The position numbers were made by a program, and so were the translations under genes. From positions 1 to 48,773 of the forward strand of contig JAUNBF010000026.1 of assembly GCA_030527185.1 (NCBI GenBank): DNA of 48,773 nucleotides. The letters are read 5' to 3'. The notes under the pieces are model-generated. The model had not been told where the DNA came from and made no database searches. It worked only from the letters and a program-made list of their open reading frames with translations. Below, in pieces: positions 32,723 to 40,807 of this stretch (positions are counted from its first letter, which is position 1; each line of letters opens with the position of its first letter). Origin of the DNA: Planctomycetia bacterium. Lineage in GTDB: Bacteria > Planctomycetota > Planctomycetia > Pirellulales > Thermoguttaceae.

Positions 32723-33928
32723 TCAGTGGCGAAGCGATTCCTGATAAATCGTCTGGACGAGTTCCCGCGTCGCAGGGACAGGCGAGACGGAAAGGAGTAC
32801 CGGCAGCGACGGTGTGGTGAAGGTCAGGTGGACGAGTGGGTCGATGTCCGCTTCGGTGAAACCTTCATCCACGAGTTTCCTGTCCGCACCCCAATCGGCC
32901 ATCCATTTTTCGATTCCAGCCCCAGCCATGGCAGCTTCGGAAACCTCCCCCGTGAGGTTGGGAACGATCGGTGCCAGAATGTCTGCCAAAACGGCTCCAC
33001 GGGCGGGATAGATACTCTTCACCACGGAGGGAAGGAGGATACTCAAGCCCAGCCCATGCGTCACGGCAGGTTTCATGCTGCTGAGCGGGTGTTCCAGAGC
33101 GTGGGTGAGGTGGAGGAATCCGTTGTCGAACGAAATGCCTGCCAGAAGTGCGGCATACGCCAGGTGGTAGCGGGCGGAAAGGTTTTGCGGCTCTTGCATC
33201 GCCACGGGGAGCCAATCGGCAATGAGTTGGATCGTCTCTCGAGCCAGCGAAATGGCAAACGGATTGGTGCAGGTGGTCGTGGCCGCTTCCACCACGTGAT
33301 TCACCGCGTCGATGGTGGTGTAGAGAATCTGTTTTTCCGGGAGCGTCAACATCAATTCCGGGTCATCGATCGACCAGGTGGGATAGAGGCACTCGTAGGC
33401 AATGGCAGGTTTGTACTGTTTGGAAAGAACGGATGCCACTGCCACACGATTCCCTTCAGAGCCGGTTCCGTGCGTCAGGTTGACGGCAATGATGGGGAGA
33501 GCCTTTTCGGGGGTGAAGCGGTATTCGTAGAGTGCTTCCGCGTTTTGATCGGGATAGGCCAACAAAATCGCCACACTTTTAGCAGTATCGATCGGGCTTC
33601 CGCCCCCGATTCCCATGACCGCCCCGGCACCAAATTCGCGTCCCAGCCGTGTCGCCTCGTCAATCATCTCGGTTTCCGGGTTGGGGGTCACCTGGTTGTA
33701 GAGGAGGTACTCCACGCCTGCCGCTTCCAAAGCCTTCGTCACCGGTTCCCACGCCCCGGAGACGCGATACGCGGTGGGGGTACTGGTAATGAGGACTTTT
33801 CGGATACCGCGAGCCGTCAATTGTTGGGCAATATCAGCCATTTTCTGAATGGCACCGCAGCCGAAATAGACCAACGCCCGACTGCGGATTTCCCGTACTT
33901 CGTGAATGTCCAGATAATCTTCAAACAT
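32723..33928 (-). CDS. Iron-containing (group III) alcohol dehydrogenase
   Basis: 401 residues. The NAD(P) loop is GIGGGSPIDTAK (106-117). The metal ligands expected in this family are present: Asp207 and His211 in IDAVNHVVEA, His276 in THALEHPLSS and His291 in THGLGLSILLP. THGTGSEGN is the substrate-side motif. The protein reduces aldehydes or ketones or oxidises alcohols with NAD(P); the exact substrate is not predictable. ATG 33928 has GGAGG at the right distance; ATG 33940 has none. It is a single gene, convergent to the reductase gene, with repeat DNA on its upstream side. Confidence 0.93.
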   Translation of the reverse strand: MFEDYLDIHEVREIRSRALVYFGCGAIQKMADIAQQLTARGIRKVLITSTPTAYRVSGAWEPVTKALEAAGVEYLLYNQVTPNPETEMIDEATRLGREFGAGAVMGIGGGSPIDTAKSVAILLAYPDQNAEALYEYRFTPEKALPIIAVNLTHGTGSEGNRVAVASVLSKQYKPAIAYECLYPTWSIDDPELMLTLPEKQILYTTIDAVNHVVEAATTTCTNPFAISLARETIQLIADWLPVAMQEPQNLSARYHLAYAALLAGISFDNGFLHLTHALEHPLSSMKPAVTHGLGLSILLPSVVKSIYPARGAVLADILAPIVPNLTGEVSEAAMAGAGIEKWMADWGADRKLVDEGFTEADIDPLVHLTFTTPSLPVLLSVSPVPATRELVQTIYQESLRH

Positions 33929-34033
33929 GAGAACCTCCATTATTTTTCAAAAGGAATCGGCACAAAACTTCACCAAATCCCTATTCTACCACATTTCCAC
34001 CCTCCTCACAAGAGCCGTGAAATGATTCGGTTT

Positions 34034-34348
34034 ATGTATCTCGGCGATAATCCCAATTTCAAGTATCCGCCGAAAAAAAAGTGGGAATGGAAATATCTGC
34101 GTCTTCTGCGTAATCTGCGGACAATTCTTAACGTTGAAAGTTGTTGAAATTTCTGGATTTATCCAAAAATCTTTCTAAAAAATACGTTTTCTCGCACTTC
34201 CTTTTTTTGTCCGCAGATGACGCAGAAGACGCAGATGATGTTACTTCCATCCCCATCCTCTGCGGAAAATCTTCTACGTGCTTAATGAATTCCAGAAATA
34301 CGCTAAAGTACGTCTAAAAAACATTTTTATTTTCCCCTAAATTCGTCT
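34034..34348. repeat. 300-bp repeat family, copy 1 (inverted relative to copies 2-4)
   Basis: The unit contains two 27-base arms that are near-perfect inverted repeats (ATCTGCGTCTTCTGCG... at 34094-34120 and its complement ending 34236), flanked by conserved ends (TATCTCGGCGATAATCCCAA; GAATTCCAGAAATACGC; CTAAATTCGTC). It is placed between the dehydrogenase and SDR genes. No gene is seen in 34016-34404 apart from it. Confidence 0.8.
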
Positions 34349-34404
34349 TCGGCCTTTACTTTTTGGGAGGCAAGGTTTATGAAACGAAATCAAGTTCTTT
34401 CCTC

Positions 34405-34433
34405 TTGACTTACAAAGCAGTTTATCGTAAGAT
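34405..34433 (+). promoter_or_regulatory. Sigma70-like promoter of the SDR gene
   Basis: TTGACT (34405-34410), 17-bp spacer, TAAGAT (34428-34433). The expected transcription start near 34440 supports ATG 34466 rather than the in-frame ATG at 34442. Confidence 0.7.
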
Positions 34434-34465
34434 AGGGGGGAATGTTGAGAAAGGAAATGCGGCGT

Positions 34466-35263
34466 ATGGAATCGTATTGGCAGGGAAAAGTGGCGTTGGT
34501 CACGGGTGGTTCGAGCGGTCTTGGACGAGAAATCGTGACGGAACTGGTGCGGCAGGGGGCGAATGTCGTGGTGGCGGCACTGGAAAAAGATGCGGTGGAA
34601 GCAACCGTGCGGGAAGAGGGGAATCGGGTGACGGGAATTTCGGTGAATGTTACGTTGCCGGAGGATGTGGAACGCCTGAAACGCGAGGTGGAAGAACGAT
34701 TCGGGCGGCTGGACGCACTTTTTAATGTGGCCGGGCGAACCGATCGGGGAAAAGTGGAGACGTGCACGGCAGAACATCTGGAAAACGTTTTGCGGTTGAA
34801 TGTGGTGGCGTTGGTGCGAGTGACGCAGACTTTTTTGCCTATGTTGCTAGAATCGAAAGGGCACGTGGTGAACATCGGTTCGCTGGCATCGAAGGCGGCG
34901 TCGCGTTGGACGGGTGCGTATCCGGCCAGTAAATTTGCGGTGGCTGCCTATTCGCAACAATTACGTCTGGAATTGGGGGAGCGTGGGCTGAAAACGCTGT
35001 TGGTCTGTCCGGGGCCGATTGCTCGCGAGACCCAACGGCTCTATCCGCTGGAGGGTTTGGAAGATTTGCCGCCAAAGGCACGGGAACCGGGGGCGGGGGT
35101 GCGTGTGGGGAAAATTCCACCCAGGAAGCTCGTTCAGGCAATTTTACGGGCAGCGGCGCGGGGAGACGCGGAATTGGTCATGCCGTGGAAGGCCAAAATC
35201 CTCTTTGCCATCTGCCAGCTTTGGCCGCGATGGGGGGATTGGCTGATTTTGAAAAATACCTGA
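34466..35263 (+). CDS. Short-chain dehydrogenase/reductase
   Basis: 265 residues, a classical SDR. TGGSSGLG (13-20) binds the cofactor, NVAG (87-90) is the usual NNAG with one change, and the catalytic triad is Ser139 (NIGSL), Tyr152 and Lys156 (YPASK). A C-terminal extension with LRAAARGDAELVMPWKAKIL resembles the DltE/membrane-associated SDR group. NADP-type use is likely but unproven. ATG 34466 is chosen for its spacing from AGAAAGGA. It stands alone, flanked by repeats. Confidence 0.92.
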   Translation: MESYWQGKVALVTGGSSGLGREIVTELVRQGANVVVAALEKDAVEATVREEGNRVTGISVNVTLPEDVERLKREVEERFGRLDALFNVAGRTDRGKVETCTAEHLENVLRLNVVALVRVTQTFLPMLLESKGHVVNIGSLASKAASRWTGAYPASKFAVAAYSQQLRLELGERGLKTLLVCPGPIARETQRLYPLEGLEDLPPKAREPGAGVRVGKIPPRKLVQAILRAAARGDAELVMPWKAKILFAICQLWPRWGDWLILKNT

Positions 35264-35380
35264 AAAAAGGTGAAAACATTTCCTTTTTTCCTGACGTAAA
35301 GAAAAATTAAAGAGTTTTATGGTATTTTGCCATGAGAGTAACAAGTCATGTAAGAAGTGTCCGAGAAAAGGAGTTTCAAG

Positions 35381-36397
35381 ATGCGAAAATGGTTATGGCC
35401 GATTTTGTTGGTGTGTGTTTGTGGAATGACGTTTTATGCGGTGAGGAATTTGCACGCACTGACGGATGAAAATGCCCCGAAAGAGATGGAGGTGATTGAG
35501 GAGTCGGAGGCTCTGTCGCCTGAAAAAGGTGTGGAGGAATCTTCCTGGTGGATTGGAATTTCCGTAGGAGCCGTACCGGAAGCGGTCGCTGCCCAGATTC
35601 CCGAAGCGAAACTGGCTGCCGGGAAAGGACTTTTTATCAGCTCTCTGGTGCCCGATTCGCCTGCTGCCAAGGCGGAATTGAAACCGTTTGACATCATTAC
35701 CAAAGTGGGCGAGAAAGCTGTCTCCATGCCGGAAGAACTGGTTGAGGCGGTGCGAGGAAGTGAGGGGAAAGCCCTTGCGCTCGAAATTTTGCGTGCTGGC
35801 GAGACGAAAACGATTGAGGTGACTCCCACGGAAATTCCTGAGGAAGTGAAACAGATGCGAAGATTGCGTCAGGGCTTCCACGGATTCGGTTTTCCAGGAT
35901 TCGCTCCTGGGGCACCGTTCCAGATGGAGGAAGGAATGCCGGGTTTTTCGATGGAATTTCCCGAAGGTGCGGAAATTCCTGCCGAGTTGAAGGAAATGAT
36001 GAAGAGAATGGAGGAACTCCGTGGTGGTGGGATGAAAATCCAGATTCCTCAGGGGGTGATTCCTGAAAATGGCGATATGAATATCGAATCGCACGCTTCC
36101 GCGTCTGTCGTCCGTTCCATGCAGGCCAATATCGATGGTAAACCGTTGGCTATTTCGGTAAAACAGACCGATGACGAGCCGGCGGAAGTGAAGGTTCAGT
36201 GGGAAGGGAAAACGTATGAAACCACGGCGGACAAGCTGGACGTGATTCCTGAAGAAATCCGCGAAAAAGTCGCTCAGTTTGCCGAGGGTGGCAAAGTCAT
36301 TTTCCACTCTTCCAACGAAGCTGCGGAAAACGACGAGGATGCGGATGAAACCGATGAAATCAAAGTCGATTCCCGAAAAGTGATCGATTTGAAATAA
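35381..36397 (+). CDS. Membrane-anchored or secreted PDZ-domain protein
   Basis: 338 residues. N-terminal MRKWLWPILLVCVCGMTFYA is a signal peptide or anchor. A PDZ domain spans about 57-150: WWIGISVGAVPEAVAAQIPE, GLFISSLVPDSPAAKAELKP, FDIITKVGEKAVSMPEELVE. No protease catalytic triad is present, so it is not a DegP-type enzyme. A Met/Gly/Phe-rich segment at 165-220 is followed by an acidic C-terminus. It may bind protein C-termini in the periplasm. ATG 35381 follows AAAAGGAG; GTG 35357 is less likely. No partner gene is linked. Confidence 0.85.
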   Translation: MRKWLWPILLVCVCGMTFYAVRNLHALTDENAPKEMEVIEESEALSPEKGVEESSWWIGISVGAVPEAVAAQIPEAKLAAGKGLFISSLVPDSPAAKAELKPFDIITKVGEKAVSMPEELVEAVRGSEGKALALEILRAGETKTIEVTPTEIPEEVKQMRRLRQGFHGFGFPGFAPGAPFQMEEGMPGFSMEFPEGAEIPAELKEMMKRMEELRGGGMKIQIPQGVIPENGDMNIESHASASVVRSMQANIDGKPLAISVKQTDDEPAEVKVQWEGKTYETTADKLDVIPEEIREKVAQFAEGGKVIFHSSNEAAENDEDADETDEIKVDSRKVIDLK

Positions 36398-36448
36398 GGG
36401 ATTCATTTTCCACTTTAACATTTTCAAAACATCGATTGAGCCGTTGGT

Positions 36449-36742
36449 AGCGTAGGAGATTTTCCGCAGAGGATGGAGATGGAAATAAAATCATCTGCGT
36501 CTTCTGCGTCATCTGCGGACAAAAAAAGGAAGTGCGGGAAAACGTATTTTTTAGAAAGATTTTTGGATAAATCCAGTAATTTCAACAACTTCCAACGTTA
36601 ATATTTGTCCGCAGATGACGCAGAAGACGCAGATATTTCCGTTCCTACCTTTTTTTCGGTGGATACTTGAAATTGGGATTACCGCCGAGATAATAAGATG
36701 AATTTAGGGGAAGTTTTTTAGACGTTCTTTAGTGCTTCGTTA
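36449..36742. repeat. 300-bp repeat family, copy 2
   Basis: The arms lie at 36493-36519 and 36608-36634. The conserved ends GGTAGCGTAGGAGATTTTCC and CGCCGAGATAATAAGATGAA are present, followed by the start of another unit. The spacer 36398-36874 holds this element, a palindrome at 36806 and no gene. Confidence 0.8.
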
Positions 36743-36805
36743 AACTTGTAAATATTGATGTGACGATTACCTGGACCTTTGAAAATACGGTCTGAACATC
36801 CATAA

Positions 36806-36820
36806 TTGTCAATTTGACAA
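36806..36820. promoter_or_regulatory. 15-bp perfect palindrome upstream of the cytochrome gene
   Basis: TTGTCAA-T-TTGACAA. It includes a TTGACA that could act as a -35 box, though no clear -10 follows. It is 55 bases before the start codon and fits an operator for a dimeric repressor. Confidence 0.4.
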
Positions 36821-36874
36821 AGCACTAGTGCGAGGGTTTGTTGGAAGTGGAACCGGTAGGGAAGTAACTTGGGT

Positions 36875-38764
36875 ATGATGAAATTTTGGTTTGCAACGCT
36901 GTTTTTTTCTCTGGTTTCTTTCCTCCATGCCTCGGAAAGCTATCTGGGGCCTGCGGATATGCTCTTTTTGGAGGATGGGACGTTGGTCATTCTGCAACGA
37001 GATGCCCGACAGGTGGAATTTTTCTCGGTAAGTCAAAAGGAAAAACTCGCAACGGTGGTTCTGGAGCAAACGCCGAATCGATTGGTGCTGAACCGGAATC
37101 GGCTTTACGTTTCGTGTGGCGACTGGAATGGGGAAGTGGTGGAAGTGGAGCCGCAGGAACGAAAAATCGTGCGTCGCTGGACAGGAATCCACTCCCCGTG
37201 GGGTTTGGCGGTCTCCTCGCAAAAAGAGCAACTTTTCGTCGGACGAAAGTTTCACGGCGATATTCTGATTCTGGATTTGAAAAAGACGGCGGAAAAAATG
37301 CCTTTTGAAGACGCGCTGCTTGAAAAAATCCCGGTGGTTCGAGAGCCGACAGCCATGGTTTTAACGCCGGATGAGACGGAATTGTACGTTGCCAACCGCC
37401 TTCCCCTGGCACCCGCGGATGGTCCCACCGTGGCATGCGTGGTTTCCGTCCTGCAAACGGAGACTTGGGAGGTGCGGCACGTCCAGCTTCCCGACGGCGT
37501 GAACAATTTGCGGGATTTGGCCATTTCTCCCGACGGACGTTATGTGGTGGGGGTACACACGCACGGCAACCACCGAACCATCACGTCGCAGTTGTTTGGC
37601 GGTTGGACGAATCGAAACGGGATTTCCATTCTGGATCGTCAGTCTCCCGGAAGTGTTTGCTGTTATTTGTTGGACGATTTGCAGGTGGGTTTGCCAACGC
37701 CGTGGAATGTCCGTTTTTCGCCGGATGGAAAGCTGCTGGCGGTCACGATCGGTGGAAGTCGGCAGGTGGTTTTTCTGGGTTGGGAGGAATTGACGGAAAA
37801 AATGCACCGGGATATGAACGGTGTCCGTTCGTACTACGCCTTTTTCTTTGGTGTGGGGTCGCTTTCGCAGGCGATGTCGCTCGTCAGAATGGAGGCTTTA
37901 CAGGGAATCCATGGTCTGGCAATGAACGATCAATACACCGTCGTGGCAGGCTATTTCACCGACAATCTGGCGGTTTTTCCACGTGAAGAGAATCCTGAAA
38001 AAGGGGAAATTTCCCCTTCCAGTGGCCGAAAGTACCAGACGGCACCGATGTTCACGTCGCTGGTTCCTGAAATCGTTCCACTTGGGGCAACCCCGGTGTG
38101 GGATGCGGTGCGTCGTGGCGAAGTCTATTTTCACGATGGTGAATTGGCTGTTGAAAGTTGGCATTCCTGCATTACGTGCCACCCCGACGCGCGGGTCGAT
38201 GGGATGAACTGGGATTTGCTCAACGATGGAGTGCAGAATCATAAGAATACGAAAAGTATGTTGTATGCCTATGAAACGCCTCCCTGCATGGTGACTGGCG
38301 TTCGCCCCACCGCGGAAATTGCGACGCGGGCAGGATTTATCCATATCCACTTCAAACCAATGGATGAAGAACGGTATCAGGATGTGGATGCTTATATCAA
38401 GGCACTGCGTCCCATTCCGGGAATCCGCCTGAATCCCGACGGTACGCTGAGTGAATCGGCACGGCGGGGAAAACGGCTCTTTTACGGTCCGCGAACGGGT
38501 TGTTCCAGTTGCCATCATGGGGAATATTTCACCGATTTGAAGTTGCACGATGTGAATTCCCAAAATGAAGACGATCTGCACGACAAGTTCGATACCCCGT
38601 CGCTCATCGAAACATACCGCACGGCACCCTACCTGCACGATGGCCGTTACACTACGCTGGAGCAGCTTCTTTTCGAGGGCTACCATGGCGACCCAGAGAA
38701 ACGATTGGACAAACTCTCGCCTCAGGAACGGAACGATTTGGTTGAGTATCTCCTGTCATTATAG
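36875..38764 (+). CDS. Secreted beta-propeller / di-heme cytochrome c peroxidase-like protein
   Basis: 629 residues. The signal peptide is MKFWFATLFFSLVSFLHASE. The first ~380 residues form a YVTN/NHL-type propeller (LTPDETELYVANR, ISPDGRYVVGVHTHG, FSPDGKLLAVTIGG). The C-terminal half is MauG/CcpA-like, with two heme c sites CITCHPD and CSSCHHG and the family's typical TPSLIETYRTAPYLHDGRY. It probably binds two hemes in the periplasm and handles electrons or oxidises a substrate; no peroxidase activity can be claimed. ATG 36875 or 36878 could be used. Repeats lie on both sides. Confidence 0.85.
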   Translation: MMKFWFATLFFSLVSFLHASESYLGPADMLFLEDGTLVILQRDARQVEFFSVSQKEKLATVVLEQTPNRLVLNRNRLYVSCGDWNGEVVEVEPQERKIVRRWTGIHSPWGLAVSSQKEQLFVGRKFHGDILILDLKKTAEKMPFEDALLEKIPVVREPTAMVLTPDETELYVANRLPLAPADGPTVACVVSVLQTETWEVRHVQLPDGVNNLRDLAISPDGRYVVGVHTHGNHRTITSQLFGGWTNRNGISILDRQSPGSVCCYLLDDLQVGLPTPWNVRFSPDGKLLAVTIGGSRQVVFLGWEELTEKMHRDMNGVRSYYAFFFGVGSLSQAMSLVRMEALQGIHGLAMNDQYTVVAGYFTDNLAVFPREENPEKGEISPSSGRKYQTAPMFTSLVPEIVPLGATPVWDAVRRGEVYFHDGELAVESWHSCITCHPDARVDGMNWDLLNDGVQNHKNTKSMLYAYETPPCMVTGVRPTAEIATRAGFIHIHFKPMDEERYQDVDAYIKALRPIPGIRLNPDGTLSESARRGKRLFYGPRTGCSSCHHGEYFTDLKLHDVNSQNEDDLHDKFDTPSLIETYRTAPYLHDGRYTTLEQLLFEGYHGDPEKRLDKLSPQERNDLVEYLLSL

Positions 38765-38769
38765 TTTTG

Positions 38770-39103
38770 ATGAATTTAGGGAAAAATTAAAATGTTTTTT
38801 AGACGTGCTTTAGCGCATTACCAGAATTCATTAGGTAGCGTAGAAGATTTTCCACAGAGGATGGGGATGGAAGTAACATCATCTGCGTCTTCTGCGTCAT
38901 CTGCGGACAAAAAAAAGGAAGTGCGGGAAAACGAATTTTTAAGAAGAATTCCAGGAGAGATCTTTGGATAAATCCAGAAATTTTACCACTTCCAACGTTA
39001 AGAATTATCCGCAGATGACGCAGAAGACGCAGATATTTCCATTCCTACCTTTTTCTCGGCGGATACTTGAAATTGGGATTACCGTCGAGATAATAAGATA
39101 ATT
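38770..39103. repeat. 300-bp repeat family, copy 3 (tandem first unit)
   Basis: The arms are at 38881-38907 and 39008-39034, perfectly complementary over 27 bases. It is directly followed by copy 4 with a period of 327 bp (for example GTTTTTTAGACGTGC at 38794 and 39121). The two are nearly identical. Confidence 0.85.
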
Positions 39104-39425
39104 TAAGGGAAAATAAAAATGTTTTTTAGACGTGCTTTAGCGCATTTCCAGAATTCATTAGGTAGCGTAGAAGATTTTCCACAGAGGATGGGGATGGAAG
39201 TAACATCATCTGCGTCTTCTGCGTCATCTGCGGACAAAAAAAAGGAAGTGCGGGAAAACGAATTTTTAAGAAGAATTCCAGGAGAGATCTTTGGATAAAT
39301 CCAGAAATTTTACCACTTCCAACGTTAAGAATTATCCGCAGATGACGCAGAAGACGCAGATATTTCCATTCCTACCTTTTTCTCGGCGGATACTTGAAAT
39401 TGGGATTACCGTCGAGATAATAATT
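39103..39425. repeat. 300-bp repeat family, copy 4 (tandem second unit)
   Basis: The arms are at 39208-39234 and 39335-39361. Copies 3 and 4 differ at only a few positions, so the duplication is recent or kept alike. Nothing else is seen in 38765-39505. Confidence 0.85.
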
Positions 39426-39439
39426 GGAATTCAGGCGTA

Positions 39440-39475
39440 CCTTTTCCGTCGAGAAAATTTTCCCGATGGAAAAGG
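39440..39475. terminator. Possible terminator hairpin after the TatD-type gene
   Basis: CCTTTTCCGTCG (39440-39451) pairs with CGATGGAAAAGG (39464-39475) with one G-U. It lies 31 bases beyond the stop of the TatD-type gene. Confidence 0.5.
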
Positions 39476-39505
39476 CCCAAAGAATATTCTCTATCTCGCC
39501 AAGCG

Positions 39506-40333
39506 CTACTTCTCTTCCACAATCCGAATCGGGCGGAACTTGAATTTGGGATTCTGCCCCAGGAATCGGCAGGGATTGTTGTAGAACAGTTCCGTCGCAC
39601 TCTGGAGCGAATTTCCACGACGCCGAAACTCCAGCACACACTCCTGAAGCGTGAACGGGTCGCTCGGACCCCAGTCGGCGGACGAGTTGATCAGCATCCG
39701 TTCGTGTCCATACATTTCCAGCATATCACACGCTCGTGTGGCCGTGCATTTGGTAATCGGATAAAGCGTGAACCCACTCCAATATCCCGCGTCACGCACC
39801 GAGCGAATTGTATGCTCCTCCACATGGTCGATCCAAACCTTATCAGGATTCAACCGCGAAAATCCGGCCAGAATCTCCAGAATTTTCCGCGTGCCATACA
39901 CTTTGTCGTGCAGGTGCGGCGTGTGAATCAGCAAAAGTTGATCATAATCGACCGCCAGCTGAACCTGTTCCTGAAAAATGTCGCACTCATTCTGCGACGA
40001 CAGGTGCAAACCTGTTTCCCCGACGCCCAAAACGGTCGGTTTCTCGAAAAACTCCGGCATTTTTTCCAATACCGCTCGACTCAACGCGGGATTTTCCGCC
40101 TCCTTGGGATTCACCGCCACCCAACAGTAGTGCGTGATTCCGTACTGAGCCGCCCGCGTCGGTTCAAATTCACTGATCTGGCGGAAATAATCGATAAACG
40201 TTTCCGGGTACTTTCGGTCAAAACCTGCCCAAAAAGCAGGCTCCGCGACCGCCACGACTCCCGATTGAGCCATCCGTTCATAATCCTGCGCCGTCCGGGC
40301 AATGGCATGATAGTGCGGTTGAATCATCAGCAT
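39506..40333 (-). CDS. TatD-family metal-dependent hydrolase
   Basis: 275 residues. The TatD/amidohydrolase metal pattern is visible: His7 and His9 (PHYH), Glu106 (GVGETGLH), His137 (LLLIHTPH) and a later Asp in SADWGP. DHVEEHTIRSVRDAGYWSG is also conserved in the family. TatD proteins act as metal-dependent nucleases or hydrolases; the shape here (many added loops, long LYPITKCTATRA segment) is of the less studied subfamily often found in gene clusters of planctomycetes and algae-associated bacteria. ATG 40333 follows AAGGAG at 7 bases and overlaps the stop of the small upstream gene. Confidence 0.8.
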   Translation of the reverse strand: MLMIQPHYHAIARTAQDYERMAQSGVVAVAEPAFWAGFDRKYPETFIDYFRQISEFEPTRAAQYGITHYCWVAVNPKEAENPALSRAVLEKMPEFFEKPTVLGVGETGLHLSSQNECDIFQEQVQLAVDYDQLLLIHTPHLHDKVYGTRKILEILAGFSRLNPDKVWIDHVEEHTIRSVRDAGYWSGFTLYPITKCTATRACDMLEMYGHERMLINSSADWGPSDPFTLQECVLEFRRRGNSLQSATELFYNNPCRFLGQNPKFKFRPIRIVEEK

Positions 40334-40614
40334 GAGACCGCTCCTTCCTGCTGGTTTTTCGCGTCCAGCCGACTGAATATTTCCAACAATCGTTCGGTAC
40401 GATTCCCCTGAAAAGAGGGAGTTGCCAGGATTTGGATCGCTTCTCGCAAAAGCTGCGTCCGCAAGTCTGTTTCCAGGGAAGGTACGTCCTGATGAGCCAC
40501 CGCTCCTCGGTCTGCCCGATCCAACATGGCTGCAATTTCCAGCAAGTGCCAACGTGTGTCCAGATAGTACAGATCCAAAACACGTTGCGGAGATAAAATT
40601 TCAGATTTCATCAT
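40327..40614 (-). CDS. Small conserved-looking protein coupled to the TatD-type hydrolase
   Basis: 95 residues, not recognised as a named family. The core LDLYYLDTRWHLLEIAAMLDR is helical and acidic, followed by LRTQLLREAIQILATPSF and a Cys-terminal tail. Its last bases overlap the start of the hydrolase gene by 7 nt, which suggests translational coupling and a partner role. The start is taken at the ATG-ATG at 40614. No signal peptide or membrane segment is seen. Confidence 0.6.
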   Translation of the reverse strand: MMKSEILSPQRVLDLYYLDTRWHLLEIAAMLDRADRGAVAHQDVPSLETDLRTQLLREAIQILATPSFQGNRTERLLEIFSRLDAKNQQEGAVSC

Positions 40615-40705
40615 GAGGTACGTTCTTTCGTTTTTCAGAAAACCTTCCAGAAAATTCGCTCTTCTGGAAGGCACGTTTGAGAATCCATAAACTATTCTTT
40701 GTTAA

Positions 40706-40737
40706 ATTGATAATTATTAATTGATAATTGATAATTA
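40706..40737. repeat. AATTGATAATT-type short repeat
   Basis: AATTGATAATTATTAATTGATAATTGATAA-type tract in the 193-base spacer between two minus-strand genes. Confidence 0.55.
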
Positions 40738-40807
40738 TGGGTGTTTAGACCGTATTTTCATGGGTGGTCGTGTTATGACTCAGGATATTTATAAGTTTCC
40801 CAAAGCA

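Noticed and set aside
32726..34147. 473-residue plus-strand frame over the alcohol dehydrogenase
   Set aside because: Shadow of the minus-strand dehydrogenase, whose metal ligands and NAD loop are intact; low-complexity Arg/Gly composition.
34034..34348. Riboswitch or structured leader of the SDR gene
   Set aside because: The same unit occurs at four other places next to unrelated genes, and the SDR promoter lies downstream of it.
38770..39425. CRISPR array
   Set aside because: The repeats are 327 bp long with internal inverted arms and no short spacers; no cas gene is present.
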